DNA of 64,000 bases from Chlorocebus sabaeus (Eukaryota > Chordata > Mammalia > Primates > Cercopithecidae), in NCBI RefSeq assembly GCF_047675955.1, contig NC_132914.1, forward strand, positions 130,000,663 through 130,064,662, in the 5' to 3' direction. Within the stretch, counting starts at the first letter, position 1; every line of letters begins with the position of its first letter. Both the position numbers and the translations under genes were made by a program. A model generated the notes under the pieces. It saw only the letters and a program-made list of their open reading frames with translations, had not been told where the DNA came from and made no database searches. This document shows positions 13,201 through 27,516 of the stretch, in pieces.

Positions 13201-16200
13201 GCAGCTCCAATCTCTGCAAAGGCGGGCAAGCAGGGCTGTTCCAGTGACAGTTACAGAACCTGGTGCTGGGCTGCACCCACAGGCTGAGGGTGCCGACCCC
13301 AGGCTTTGGTCCTTGTCCTGCAAAGTCTGTTGGAGCCCAGTCCATTCAGCCCAGGAGCTTTTGAGAAATGCAGAGCCTCGGGCCCCACGCAGACCCAACC
13401 CACAGGACTGCACTCAGAGGGCCCCACGCAGACCCAACCCACAGGACTGCACTCAGAGGGCCCCACGCAGACCCACCCCACAGGATCTGCACTCAGAGGG
13501 CCCTGGAGGACTCAGGAACACAAGTGTTTGTGGAAACACTTCTCTACCTCAGCAAACAGCTCTCAGCACACACACGGGGCAGTCGACTCCAGAAATAGGG
13601 AAAAGCTTGTTGAGGGCCGAGGTTTTCTGTCTGAATATAGAATACGCTGCACGCAAATCCTAGTTATCACTAGAGCACGACTGGAGAATGAGCCTTTTTC
13701 CCTACAACATGGAGGGCGGTCCCTCAGGAGCCCCCCCGTGAAGGATCAAAGTGCCCGGCCCAAACTGGTTTTAAATAACATTCTCTTCTCGATGAACTCT
13801 GAAAACATCACGCTAAGTGAAAGAGCCAGTCACGGCCGGGCGCGGTGGCTCACGCCTGTAATCCCAGCACTTTGGGAGGCCGACGTGGGTGGATCATGAG
13901 GTCAGGAGATCGAGACCATCCTGGGTAACACGGTGAAACCCCATCTCTAATAAAAATACAAAAAAATTAGCCAGGCGTGGTGGTGGGCGCCTATAGTCCC
14001 AGCTACTCGGGAGGCTGAGGCAGGAGAATGGCGTGAACCCGAGAGGCGGAGCTTGCAGTGAGCCGAGATTGTGCCACTGCACTCCAGCCTGGGCGACCCA
14101 GCAGGGAAGAAAAGAAAGAAAAGAGAGAGAAAGAGAGAAAGGGAGGGAGGGAAGGAGGGAGGGAAGGACGGAAGGAAGGAAAAAGAAAAGACAGACAGGA
14201 AGGAAGGACCAAATAAGAAGCATCACTCCTGCATGGAGGGTTCTGATTCAAAACAAAGCACAGCAGAATGCATTACCTGGCCAGACTTGATGGCCAATTC
14301 TTCTCTTAACTTCTCTAAAGTTTCCGACGTTTCCTCGGTACCTTCTTCCAAGCGTCTTGCTCCTCTGTTAAACTCCTCCTTGCCACTCTTGGCCGCCTGC
14401 AGAGCCGCCTCCAAGATGATCTTCTCATTCTGCAGGAGGCAGATCGTGTCCTCCCTGGAGGCAGCCTCGCCCTGCAGCTCCCCCAGCCTGGCCTGCAGCT
14501 CATCGTAGTGTGTCTGCAGGGCATCGAGAGACTGCTCCCTGCTCTGCAGAGCCTCCTGAGTCAAGGTGAGCTGTTTCATCAGGTCCAGGTGCTCCTGCTG
14601 CAAAGCCTCAAGCTGCTGGTCTCGCTGGAGCAAAGTCAACTTCACCTGGAGAAGGAATGAAGCCCACATGGCTGCGCCGACCCTACTCTGAGAACGTGTG
14701 CCCTTTTCCTGTTCAGGTTTCAAGTAATTTTGATGGACACCATGGAAGGTCTTTTTTTCACGCACAATCCTGGTGCAGAAGAACCAGCAGGGCAAACAAG
14801 AGTCAGGTCTGCAGCAGCAGCAGCATCTGACCAACAGCCCAACTCTCACCTGAGCAGACACGGCCCCACAGCAGAGGACCACCCGGGTTCCTTGTGTGCA
14901 GTCCTGGCTGCTCGGGATCACCTGGGGCCTGGGTCCAGCCTGAAGGGCTGCAGGGACTTACCTGCTCCAGCTGCTGCTCCAGGGATGCCGCCGAGTCTGC
15001 CATCCTCTGCAGCCGCTCCCTCTCGCCTTCAAACTCTTCCAGCCTCCTCTGGAGGTCCTCCTCCACCATTGTCTTTGCCTCCTGAATCTGCAGGAAGGCC
15101 GCTTCCTGATCCAACATGTCAGCCTGGGCCCAGCAAACAACGCGTTTTTAAAAAGGCAGGAAACCGTAATAGTGAACAGCAGCCAGCAAGTCCCGTGCTC
15201 TGCGGAGAAACTTACCACCCTGGCATGGGCCCCATCCACGTCCCCATCCTGTCTACCAACTGCAGACTGAGGGCCCTGGGTGAGCAGCTGGGCCGCCCAC
15301 CAACCAGGAGACCGAGGCCAGGTCCAGCCCAGGCCAACAACCCCGTGTGAAGGACTCGGATCCACTGGTGAGCACAACCTCCCCAGCTTTTCTCTTGTGG
15401 CAACACACGGGTGACAGGTGCCTCCTTTCGGGAGTGAGACCCAGACATGCTCTCACAAGAGCAGTGCTTGGTACCACCAGGTAAGAGAGGAGAGGCCCCT
15501 GCGGTGAACACAGCCTGCATCTGGCTGTGGATGAGCCCTCACATCGCGGTACACTTCTTAGGGAAAACACAAATTCCTAACTTGAAATTCTTTTCAGTTC
15601 TTCTCTACTAAGCCCTTGAAGAACTATGGCTGACGCAACACGATTCTTATCCGTCATCCCAGCTGGGTGGCCCAGCTGACGCCACAGAGAGGTGGGAGCA
15701 GTCGCAGAAGACGAGAAACCATGTGAGGCTGCGAAGAGCTCCCTGCACCACGGGAAAGGTCGGCAACGAGAGCGGCCCAGCATCACCCAGCACAGAACCT
15801 CCCTCCATACACTGCCTCGGGGTTTTACACCATTCCTTCTTCTTTAATTTTTCCACAAGGCTATCGAGTAGGTGACATTATCCCCATTTTATAAAGATGA
15901 GGCTCAAGCCTGTAATCCCAGCACTTTGGGAGGCCGAGGCGGGCGGATCACCTGAAGTCGGGAGTTTGAGACCAGCCTGGCCAACACGGCGAGACCCCGT
16001 CTCTACTAATACAAAAAATTAGCAGGGTGTGGTGGCGGGTGCCTATAATAGCAGCTACTTGGGAGGCTGAGGCAGGAGAATCGCTTGAACTTGGGAGGCG
16101 GAGGTTGCAGTGAGCTGAGATCACACCACTGATCTCAGTGAGACCACTGCACTCCAGCTGGGCGACAAGAGCGAAATTCCACCTCAAAAAAAAAAAGACG

Positions 16201-19200
16201 AGGCTCAGAGAGCGAAGAAATTGTCTAGGGTCCCACAGCTAAAGAACAGCTATCAAGGCTGCTGCATTTCTGTCCTCTGGAGATGGCTGGGCAGGCAGCG
16301 GCCATGACCTCAACAGCGTGTGGTTGCTGGAGGGTCAAATGGCAATGCAGGTTGAGTGCTTAGAAAGCAAAGAAAATCCTCTCATCGCTAGGCTTCGACA
16401 GGCTGTCAGGCACAAACTCACCGGACGCTTCCTCCTTACCTACTCTGTACCCACCGCCATCCCTGACTGGCAATGACTGACGGCCGGGGCCCAGGCCGAG
16501 GCGGGGCTGGCAGGGAAAGAGTCACACTGCACTAAGCCCCACAGGTGAGGGATGAGGAGCGGGGGTCCCAAAGCCTTAATGAGCGGTCACTGCAGGCCAT
16601 CCATGAGAATATTTAAGAGATACACACAGAGAGATAGAACATGTAAGAAAAAACACACCGTATCTATGTCTGTGTATGTGTATGTTCTCCCAACCTTACA
16701 CGGCCCCGGCCGCAGCCTCACCTCAATACCCTGCAGCTGTGCCGCGATCCGTCCCTTCTCCTTCATGGACCTGTGCTGAGTTTCCGTCAGCTGCTGGGAC
16801 AGGGACACATTCTCGAGTTTCAGGTGCTCCAGGAGACCTGCCTGGGTCATCTGTCCAACCTTCAAAAAAAAAAACCCCACAAAGTAAAAAGTTGCTCAAT
16901 TTCAAGCAAGAAATGCAGACCAGCCTGTCCCTGGAGGCCCCAGGGTGAGGGTCATGGGCTGCCCCTCAATGTCTCCCACATAAGCCCCACCACCCACCAC
17001 ACGTCTTCCCACGTCAAAATATGCTCTGTCTGGGCTCTGTGTGCCTGAGTGGGAGGGCAGGCAGGCCATCCACAGGCACTCATCATGCTGTTTGTAGCTC
17101 ATCAGACTGCAGTGTGTAGCAGGACCTACCCAAAAGTCCCCACTGACGAGGCATCTCTGAGCCCCTGTGGGTGAGGAGCCTTATCTTAACTGACCAAATC
17201 CAGCCAGACACACACCAGGGCCTGCCTGACAGGTGCCATTCCCGGGACGCAGCCTTTACAGCCCAGCTAGGGCCCGGCCCAGACCCCCAGGTGCTCAGGC
17301 CCACCCTGGCCAAGCGTCTCGTGAAAAAGCCCAGTCCCATGGCCCTGAGGAGGACGGCGTCAGCCAAGGGAAGTAGCACTGAAAGGAGATGTGAGGACAG
17401 CCTGGGGCCTGCAGCTGGACCTGCCCGCGTCGCCTGTTCCATGCTGCCTCCTGGAGTACGAAGTGCGAGACGTGACAGAAGCCACGGGCCCCAGGACCTC
17501 AGGAGAAGGTACACGGAGCCAGGGAAGACAGCCTTTGCTGGGACTGTGTTTTGAGACCATGAAAGCAGAGTGCCTGCCTGGAATTCTCCTCCCTTCTGAA
17601 TGTTACTGGGAATGAAGGGATACATTTGGGTACCAAAAAAATGTATTAAAAACTCTGATTAAGGAATGCTGAACCTGGATTCCAAAGGTATTTGGAAAAA
17701 GCAGTGAGGGCCCAGCAATGGCTCATCCTGTAATCCCAGCACGCTGGGAGGCTGAGGCAGGAGGATCGCTTGAGCCTAGGAGCTCAAAACCTGCTTAGGC
17801 AACGTAGCAAGACCCTGTCCTTACAGAAAATGTTTAAACAATTAGCCAGGTGTGATGGTGTTCAACTATGTCCCAGCTACTTGGGGGGCTGAGGCAGGAG
17901 GACTGTGTGAGCCCAAGAGGTCAAGGCTACAGGGAGCTATGATCGTGACACTGAATTCCAGCAGCATGGGTGACAGGGCAAGACCCTGTCTCCGAAAAAA
18001 AAGCAGATAGGGCTCTAGAGCCACCATCACTTTGAAGCTTCCTCTCTTTTTGTTGTCCAGGCTACACCACCACACTTCCTTGTTGTTGGTTTTTTATTTG
18101 AGACAAAGTGTGGCTCTGTTGCCCAGGCTGGAGTGTGGCATGCAGTGGCTCGATCTCGGCTCACTACCTCTGCCTCCTTGATTCAAGCACGTCTCATGCC
18201 TCAGCCTCCCAAGCAGCTGGGACTACAGGCACTCGCCACCACACCTGGCTAACTTGTGCATTTTTAGTAGAGATGGGGTTTTGCCATGTTAGCCAGGCTG
18301 GTCTTGAACTCCTGGCCTCAAGTGATTGGCCCGCCTCCGCCTCCCAAAGTGCTGGGATTATAGGCATGAGCTACTGCACCTGGTCCAAACTATACTTCTA
18401 AAATACACCTGGCATGGCTTACTTCTTTAAATACTACCTCATATAAATGCCCTGGAGTTTTAAAAAACTGTATTAATTTGTATACTGATTTGTTTCCAAG
18501 TTATGTTGTAAGTAGAACAAATGCTTTTCCATATGGTTCTTTGGCTTAAAAAATACGTAATAGGTTGAGTGCGGTGGCTCGCGCCTGTAATCCCAGCACT
18601 TTGGGAGGCTGAGGTGGGCGGATCACAAGGTCAGGAGTTTGAGACCAGCTTGGCCAATATGGTGAAACGCTGTCTCTACTAAAAATATAAAAATTAGCTG
18701 GGCATGGTGGCGGGCACCTGTAATCCCAGCTACTCAGGAGGCTAAGGCAGGAGAATCACTTGAACCCAGGAGACAGAGGTTGCAGTGAGCTGAGATCATA
18801 CCACTGCACTCCAACCTGGGAGACAGAGCAAGACTCCATCTCAGAAGAAAAAAAAAAAAGTAACAAAAATTGAAGAAAACTTCTATTGTATATATTTGTA
18901 AATCTAGATATAAAAGGAACATTTGGTGGAATTAGTATTTCACATTCCCCTCTTGAGAAATAAAGTTTTAATAAATATATAATATTTTATCTGGAAAAAA
19001 AAATTCCACAGCTAATTAAAAAATAACAGGCCAGGTGCGGTGGCTCGCACCTGTAATCCCAGCACTTTGGGAGGCTGAGGCGGGCATCACTTGAGCCCAG
19101 GAGTTCAAGGCCAGCCTGGGCAACATGGCAAAACCCTGTCTACAAAAAATACAAAACTTAGCTGGGCATGGTGGTGCATGCCTGTGATCCCAGCTAGTTA

Positions 19201-22200
19201 GGAGACTGAGGTAGGAGGATCGCTTGAGTCTGAGAGGTTGAGGCTGCAGCGAGCCGAGATCGCACCACTGCTCCAGCCTGGGTGACGGAGTGAGACAGTC
19301 TCAAAACAAAAACAAAAACAAAAAGACTAAGGCTGACCAAAGGCGCTCTTCAGCATCTCTGACACCATCCTAATTAGGCGAGGTGCTGAGACTCGGATCG
19401 AGGTGCATGTGAACCATTCGCCTGTCAGTCCGGGTGTCTCCAGCGTGTGGGCCAAGGGGCAGGCCTGGACAGACACACGCTCCCACATATGCGGGACCAA
19501 GCTGGACATGGGCTATGCCCACTAACGAGTGGATGGGAGAGGAAAGTGTTTCTGACAGTATGTAGGAAATGCGAGGCACGCTGGAAAGATGTGGTCCCTG
19601 TGTGTCACTGAGGGCTCACACAGCAGAGACAGGAAAAGCTCCAACCAGGAAGAGAACTCCACTGGCACCACACACCTGTGAGACATCGCAGCAGAGTGGG
19701 GAGGCCGGGGTGGGAGGGTCCTGAGACCCAGGCAGATGAGAATTTACAGGCATGCACCACCATGCCCAGCAAGACAGGCTTTGGAATTGAAAATGCTGGC
19801 AGAGGCTGCTGTGGGTCTCCCATGTCAGAAGGTTGTGGGGGGGCCCACGGGACACATCCTACATGGGACACAGGGTGTGCTAGACAGCAGGTTAAAAACA
19901 AAAACATGTCTGTGAACTCTAAAAACAGAAAAATCTTTGGAAAAAGCACCGTTCTACGCGAAGACAAGAAGCGTGACCTGCCCTGGAAGGTAGACGGGGG
20001 CCGTACCTGGATGTGAGCCATCTCCCCCTGCAGCCTGACGCGGGCCTCCTGGGCCAGGGCGAGCTGCTGCTGGTACCACTGCCGGACACTCTGCAGGGAC
20101 GAGATCTCTGCCTGGGATGCCTTCAGCTTGCTGGTCAGCGTCGCCCGCTCCAGCTGCACCTGCTGAAGCTGGCTCTGCAAAGCTGTCATCTGCTGCCGCA
20201 GGTCGTGCACTGAAATGGGGCAAGCACAGCAGCTCAGGCCAGTGACAGCCAACGGCGGAGTCTGCAGCTCCGCGCGTGCGGGACACAAGGCGGGACTCTC
20301 AGCGGAGACCAAGAAAGAGTCAGTTCCGGTTATTCCCCGTAGCTGACTCCATGAAGTCGCCGTGAACACGGAACTAGTGGACGCTGACAGATGCTGCTCC
20401 TGGGAGAAATGCAGGGTGAAGTTCCTGCAGGCCTCTGCTCAAGCATCTTCACCAGTTCATTGATACATAACCTCCGTTCTATGTCTCCATTTAAGACACC
20501 TATTCAATACATAGCGTCGGTTCATTCACACTGAGCTCACAGCCAACAGCAACTTGGCCAACAAGCCTGAGCAGAGATTCTCTAGGAAATAATGATGGCC
20601 GGGCATGGCGGATCAGGGGACATGGGGGTGCAGGGGGCATGGGGGTGGATGCCCAGGAGATCCAGACCAGCCTGGGCAACACAGCAAGATCCTCCACTCA
20701 AAAAAAAAATTAGCCAGGCGGGGTGACATGCACCTGTGGTCCCAGCTACTCGGGAGGCTGAGGCGGGCAGATCCTATGAGCCCAGGAGTTCGAGGCTCCA
20801 GTGAGCCACAACTGCCCCACTGCACTCCAGCCTGGGCAACAGAGCAACCCATCTCAAAGACAAATGAATTTTTAAAAACAAAAATAAAATTAAAAAAAAC
20901 AGAAACAGGATGAATTAAAAAAAATAAATCAAAAGAAAAAAATGAAGTACATCTCCACAGAACACCTCACATCCTCTCTGCGTTTAAAAACACTAGACAG
21001 TGTTGGCCTGGCACGGTGGCTCACACCTTTAATCCCAGCACTTTGGGAGGCCGAGGCAGGTGGATCACTTGAAGTTGGGAGTTCGAGACCAGCCTGGCCA
21101 ACATGGAGAAACCCTGTCTCTACTAAAAATACAAAATTAGCTGGGCGTGGTGGCACATGCCTGTAATACCAGCTACTAGGGAGGCTAAGGCAGAAGAATC
21201 GCTTAAATCTGCGCAGTGGAGGTTGCGGTGAGCCGAGGTCACACCACTGCACTCCAGCCTGGGCAACAAGAGTGAAACTCTGTCTCAAAAGCAAAACAAA
21301 ACAACAACAATAACAAAAAAAAAAAACACTAGACAGTGTTTGGGGCCATCTTAAACCGCAAAATTATCCCCAAAAGAAATAAACATGGCCCTGGAAAGAA
21401 CTCCGGCCCGGGGTGAGCACGAAGGCAGGCAGAGCGTCCTCTCCTCCTCAACGGGCGCCTAGGATGACTCACATACTCTGCTGCTTCACACGTGTCCATG
21501 AATACTGAGCTTGGGGTTCAAACAAATTTAATCAAGTCGGCAAATTCACACTTATGAAATCTGTGAAAATTGTCGTGGACGCCAAGGCTCTCGTCTTCGA
21601 CCTAACGATGTCTACCAGCCATCAACAAACAGCAAGGGTATCTGTCGCTCCCCTGGTCAGGACTGGGCAGCCTCACCACAGTTCAGGCTGGTTTTGCCGC
21701 CCCCCGATTACTGGTCAAGTGAAGCGTGGCAACCCACGGGGCCCCAAACTACTTTAGTGTTGAGAACTTTTTGGGTTTCATAGTTTTTCTGAAGGGATTG
21801 GGTATCACGAAATGCTCGACTGAAACATTAAAGCGATCACAGGAGTACTACTGCCTCTCGGCTGGCTTTCTCTTTCTTGTATTGGAACGCAGCCTCTGTG
21901 ACACCAGCTTGTCACCTTCCTCTGTCTCATCAGATCCAAGACCCCGTCTCACAGCCTCATGGGCGAACTGGCTGACGTGGAGTCAGCCCTCCCGGTGGCT
22001 GCACCAGGGCCCCCTCGCTCAGGCGATCCCAAGGCCTGAGAGATGAGGCCACCGAGCAGTCTCCCTGGGAGGACTCTGGACCCAGGTCACTCCACACTCC
22101 CTCAGGCTTTGGTCTTCAACCTTCTGACCCTGCTTCGCCCTCTCCTTCTCACTCCTGTTCACGCCTGCTCTGAGCAGGTCAACCAGAGTCTTCTCCGTGC

Positions 22201-25200
22201 CTGCTGGGCACTGGAGTGTGGGCTCTGGGACTGGCCCAGACGGGGACTGAGGGGGCAGAAGGCATGCTGCCAAGCCACATGGAAGCCCGCCGTGGTTCCT
22301 GTGGTCCACCGTCCTACTTGTACTCGCTGGGCGAGCCCTACAGGGAGGCAGCTGGATCGACATGCTGCATCCAGGGAGAAAAGGTTGCCAGACAGACAGT
22401 CAAGGAGCTGCTCTTGAATTTTTTTTTTTTTTTTTTTTTTTTTTTTGAGACAGAGTCTGGCTCTGTAGCCCGGGCTGGAGTGCAGTGGCGCGATCTCGGC
22501 TCACTGCAAGCTCCGCCTCCCGGGTTCCCGCCATTCTCCTGCCTCAGCCTCCGGAGTAGCTGGGACTACAGGCGCCCACCACCTCGCCCGGCTAGTTTTT
22601 TGTATTTTTAGTAGAGATGGGGTTTCACCGTGGTCTCGATCTCCTGACCTTGTGATCCGCCCGCCTCGGCCTCCCAAAGTGCTGGGATTACAGGCGTGAG
22701 CCACCGCGCCCGGCCTGTTCTTGAATATTTTAAATGGAATCTGCAATTCTGTGGAATAAGTGGGCAGCTCTACACCCCCGAAATACCACTGGACTTTTGA
22801 GGCAGGATGCATGTAAATCATCACCACAGACAGTCCAGGGTCCGAGGTCGATCTCCAAGACCTAATTCATTCCCCTGGATGTGCACGCAAAAATGTACAC
22901 AATTCCACAAGTTCAACTAAAGATTGTATTTCCTTTAGAAAAGTGGCCTCCTTATGTGTAAATTACAAACCAATGCAACCCCCACAGGCATAGTCACATG
23001 CCAACAGAGCTGTCAGCACCAGCCCCAGCTCGCTGGGCGCCTGCCTGGATTGGGGGCTGGGGAAGGAGGAGGACGCGGCAGCTTGGTAGGGACCAGTCAG
23101 GGGAGGAGGAGGGCGCGGCCAGGAGGAGGAGGAGGGTGTGGCCGGGACCAGTTGAGGAAGGAGGGCGGCGGCGGGGAAGGAGAAGGACATGGCCAGGGAC
23201 CAGTAGAGGAAGGAGGATGGCGCAGCAGGGACCAGTCAGGGAAGGAGGGCGTGGCCAGGGAAGGAGGAGGGTGTAGTGGGGACCAGTGGAGGAAGGAGCA
23301 GGGCGTGGCAGGGACCAGTCAGGGAAGGAGGGCGTGGCCAGGGAAGGAGGAGGGTGTAGTGGGGACCAGTCAAGGAAGGAGCAGGGCGTGGCAGGGACCA
23401 GTCAGGGAAGGAGGGCGTGGCCAGGGAAGGAGGAGGGTGTAGTGGGGACCAGTCAAGGAAGGAGCAGGGCGTGGCAGGGACCAGTCAGGGAAGGAGGAGG
23501 GCGTGGCCAGGGCCTGGCCTCACCTGTGTTGTCCTTGCTGAGCATGCTTTTCTGCATGTCCTCCACTTTGGCCACGAGCCTCTGGTACTGCTCCTCGGCC
23601 ACCTGCAAGTCGTTGTTGGATGATGCCAGGCTGGCATTTTTTGCCTCCAGCATGTTCTGCAGGTCGGTCATGGCTCGCTCCAGGTCCCAGCACGACTGCT
23701 TCAAAGTGTCCACCTCCGAGCTGAGCGAATCCTGCCGCTGCTGGCTGCTATGGCTGCACTCCACCTGTGCCTGCAGCTTCGTGCTGAGGGCGGCCAGCTG
23801 GGCCTGTAGCTCAGCCTTCTCTTTAAGTGCCTGAAAAGATCCCAACAACCACAATGACTTTCAGAAAACGAGTCACTTCCGTCCAGTGTATTAACAGGAA
23901 CACAACTAGCGAGTCAGTCAGGGCCTGACGGGGGACCCTGAGACCCCCAGGTGCTCTCCCAGGGCCTGACAGGGGACCCTGCCCCGAGACCCCCAGGCAC
24001 TCTCCCAGCACAGCCGTCCCAGAAGAAGGCGACTTTCCAAACAGGCCCAGGACGCACACGGAGCTGCACTAGTTTTGGGCCCAACTGCACCTGCACAGGG
24101 CAGCGCTCGGGCAGCGCTGGGGAAGCACCCTTCTCCTGCGAGGACACGGGAAACGTGTTCAAAACACCAAATGTGCACATGGGCATGCCAGATATGGCAT
24201 AGATATGGCACACACACACAGAATGCCAGACGTGTAGAGGGACCCCTGAGAGATTAACAGTGGATTCGGATCTGGGGGGAAATGGGCAAAAAACACAGGC
24301 AAGGAAAGGTGGCTGCTTCCTAAGTGCGGCTCTAGGGGCTCCAGCCAGGGCCACAGGACACAGCACAGTCCTGAGTGACCACGGCAATGCTGTGTGGCCC
24401 CAGGAGCAGCAGAGAATCGCCGGAGCAAATCACCCCACCACCGGCCCCCACGCTAAGGCCTACGGGAGGGATCCAGTTCACACATCGCCAAGACAACAGA
24501 CACCCAAAGCAACTGAGGAAACACAAACTCAAGGATACTCTAGAGCAAGGGGCCAGCAACCACCACACCTGAAACAACCCACACGATCGTGGTGTGGATG
24601 CAACCAAAGCACCGATCAGTGACCCCAGGAGGATAAGAAGACAAAGTGCAGTGAGAGCAAGCCACCGTTCGAGAGAGTGGCTACACAGAGGAAGGGAAAC
24701 GCGTCCGGCGACGGGAGGCTCACGCTGTAACGCCGGAGAAGTGACGACTGTACAACCAGAATTAGCCTCAAAACAGCCGAAATCACCTTTTCCGTAGACA
24801 CAGCTTTAGGTGGTTTGTGTCCAAGGACCATGTTGTACAAGAACACCATCTTCAGCATGAGATGTGCATTCAGCAAGGCAAGCTCCCAGCGCGGTGAGCA
24901 GCTACGGCCCTGCTCTGCGGCCCCATTCGCTGCAGGAGGCCCCCTCAGCCCCGTCACCTCAGGGCCTGGGTGCAATCTCATGCTTCCACGACAGAAGCAG
25001 ACAGCTGACCCCCAGTGAACAGATTTACTCAACTGTCGACAGACGGTAAATACCTAGCTCTTTGCTATGGGTAAAGTGCATACGACAAAATGACAAAGGA
25101 GAGCTGAAAAAGGGATGGAAAATGATGTTTCTGGCACATGCTAACCAAAGCCAGTGTGTATGGCTTTTTCTGCTATAGCAAAACTAGTATCAGAAAAAGC

Positions 25201-27484
25201 AGAAAGTACTACAAAGAAAAAAGGTTCACCATGCCAGAAAAAGGTGCAACCCACCAAGAGAATTTAACTCTTAAGGCCTGTGAGACACCTAACATCTAGG
25301 AAATATTCTGGTGAGATGCAGGGAGAAATGGACCCATGCATGATGAGGCAGGAAACTCACACCTCTTTCTAAGGCTGACAATAGACAAAAAACGTAAAGA
25401 TGCAGAACACTCGGCTGCCAGACACGCTGCGGCAGCCAATTCCCATCTGTGAAACCTCGTACCCAGCAGAGGAGCCACACATGCTTTCCGACTTCGCCGC
25501 ACGTTAAGACGTCGAGAGCGTCCATTACCTGACTCGCCTCCAGTGACAAGGCTTCCAGCTGTCCTTCGAGTCGCATTTTCTCTTTGAGCACCTGCAGCAT
25601 CTCCTCCTGGGGTTCTGCTGCAGAGCTCTCCAAGGACACGCTGGGGACAAAAGCACGGGTCAGGCCTGTGCGAGCCAGAGCCATCCTGATTTTCCTTCAT
25701 ATTCCTCCATGTTCTCCAAATTCCACGTACCCCTGCTGCTCTCTCCCAATCTTTTTAAATTAAGTAGAGAGCTAAGGCTTGCATGAATGCACGGATGAAC
25801 ATTCCTGCCAACAGTCGGCACCTCACACAGCGGGAACTGTTACGGAAACGTGAGACAGGCATCGTGCAGCTTAGTGACAAGTCTATGTAAACAGGAGAGT
25901 GGATATTTTAATAACAGACGATTGCTGATTAGATCCAATTCGACTGCTTAAAAAGCAGCAGACTTGGTATGAATGAAATGTTCATGTCAAGACTAAGGAT
26001 AGAATCAGGAAGAAAAGCTGTGTATCCCCTGTTCCAGTGCGGAGAGTCCTCGGGGAAGCAACATCCAAGGTCAGGCCCTCTGTTGGCCCCTCCCACCTCT
26101 GCTATCGCCCCACCCACCTCCACCCGCCCCGCCCACCTCTGCTGTCCCCCCACCTGCTGCAGATGCTCTCTCTCCGACTCCGCACCTCCCCGTCGACCTC
26201 CTGCCCCTGGTCTTGGTGCTCAGCGGCTGCAGCCTGGAGGACGTCCTTAATAGAGGGGAACTGGCCCAGCGTATCCGCAGGAATCTCCTGGCCGTTGACC
26301 ATATAGCGGGTGTCCTGCGTGCCCACGGTCTTCGACAGAACGCCATAGGTCCCTCGGGTGGAGGCGCTGCTGTACGATGAGCTGTCGCTGTCATTTCCAT
26401 CCACCTCAGACACGCTGTCTCCAGCCAGGGAGGCGTTCTCCAGACGGTCGTCAGTGTCAGGGGACAGGCTGATCTCAGACACAACGGATGCTGCACTGCT
26501 TCTGTTCTGCTTTAGGGAACCCTTGGTAGAATCGGGAACCGGAACATTTCCCCCGGAATTCCCAGCATTTGAATCTTCAGTTCTGTAATCAGCCAGAGAC
26601 CGGATTTTGCTTGATTTGGAACTTTTTTTCTCCTTAGGGTGTGCCGGAAGCCCCAGGCTGCCCACCTTAGGCCCCCGAGGGACACTGGTGCGCAGGAAGG
26701 AATATTCTTTTGTCATAGCCACGGTGCTGGCCCTTGGCAAGTTTTCTGGGTTTAACATGAGCTCAGGATCAAGCGTGCTAGAAAGTCTCGTTTTGGTTGC
26801 AGGTTGACTGGACTGAGAAGAAAACAAAAGTACAAAAATTACATTTAAAATCCACAAGCAGCATTCTTAAAATTGCCATTCAGAACGGTGGCACCGACTA
26901 CACTCCCTCCACTGACAATCAGAGAGCACCACCTCCCCAGGCCCTCACCACACAGGGTACAGCCAGGCCTCCAATCCTCGGTGGTCTCACTGCTGCAAGG
27001 CCCCACTCGAGTGACCAGCATGACCACCCCTGGTCTGAAGCACACTCTTCAGTGAATGACTTCAACACGTTTAAAACAAAACAGCAAGAACCTCCTCATC
27101 AGACTCCTCAACAAAACTTTCCCGGCTACTCTCCAGTTTTTTTTTTTAATAAACATAGAAACTTTCTTCAAGGCTGGGTGCGGTGGCTCACACCTGTAAT
27201 CCCAACACTCTAGGAGGCTGAGGCGGGCAAATCATTTGAGGTCAGGAGTTCAAGACCAGGCTGGCCAACATGGTGAAACCCCCGTCTCTACTAAAAATAC
27301 AAAAACATGAGTCAGGCATGGTGGTGGGCACCTGTAATCTTGGCTTCTCAGGAGGCTGAGACACGAGAATCACTGGAACCCAGGAGGTGGAGGTTGCAGC
27401 GAACCAAGATCACTCCAGCCTGGGCAACAGAGTGAGACTCCGTCTCTCAAAAAAAAAAAAAAAAATTAGCTGGGTAGGGTGGCA

Positions 27485-27516
<32 letters not shown>

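Noticed and set aside
13046..13899. Frames of 205 and 197 codons with a 13-residue repeat
   Set aside because: Caused by the 39-bp minisatellite and the adjoining Alu.
22954..23834. Frames of 162 and 182 codons with GRDQSGKEG-type repeats
   Set aside because: Translation of the 83-bp purine-rich array, partly antisense to GOLGA3 exon 6.
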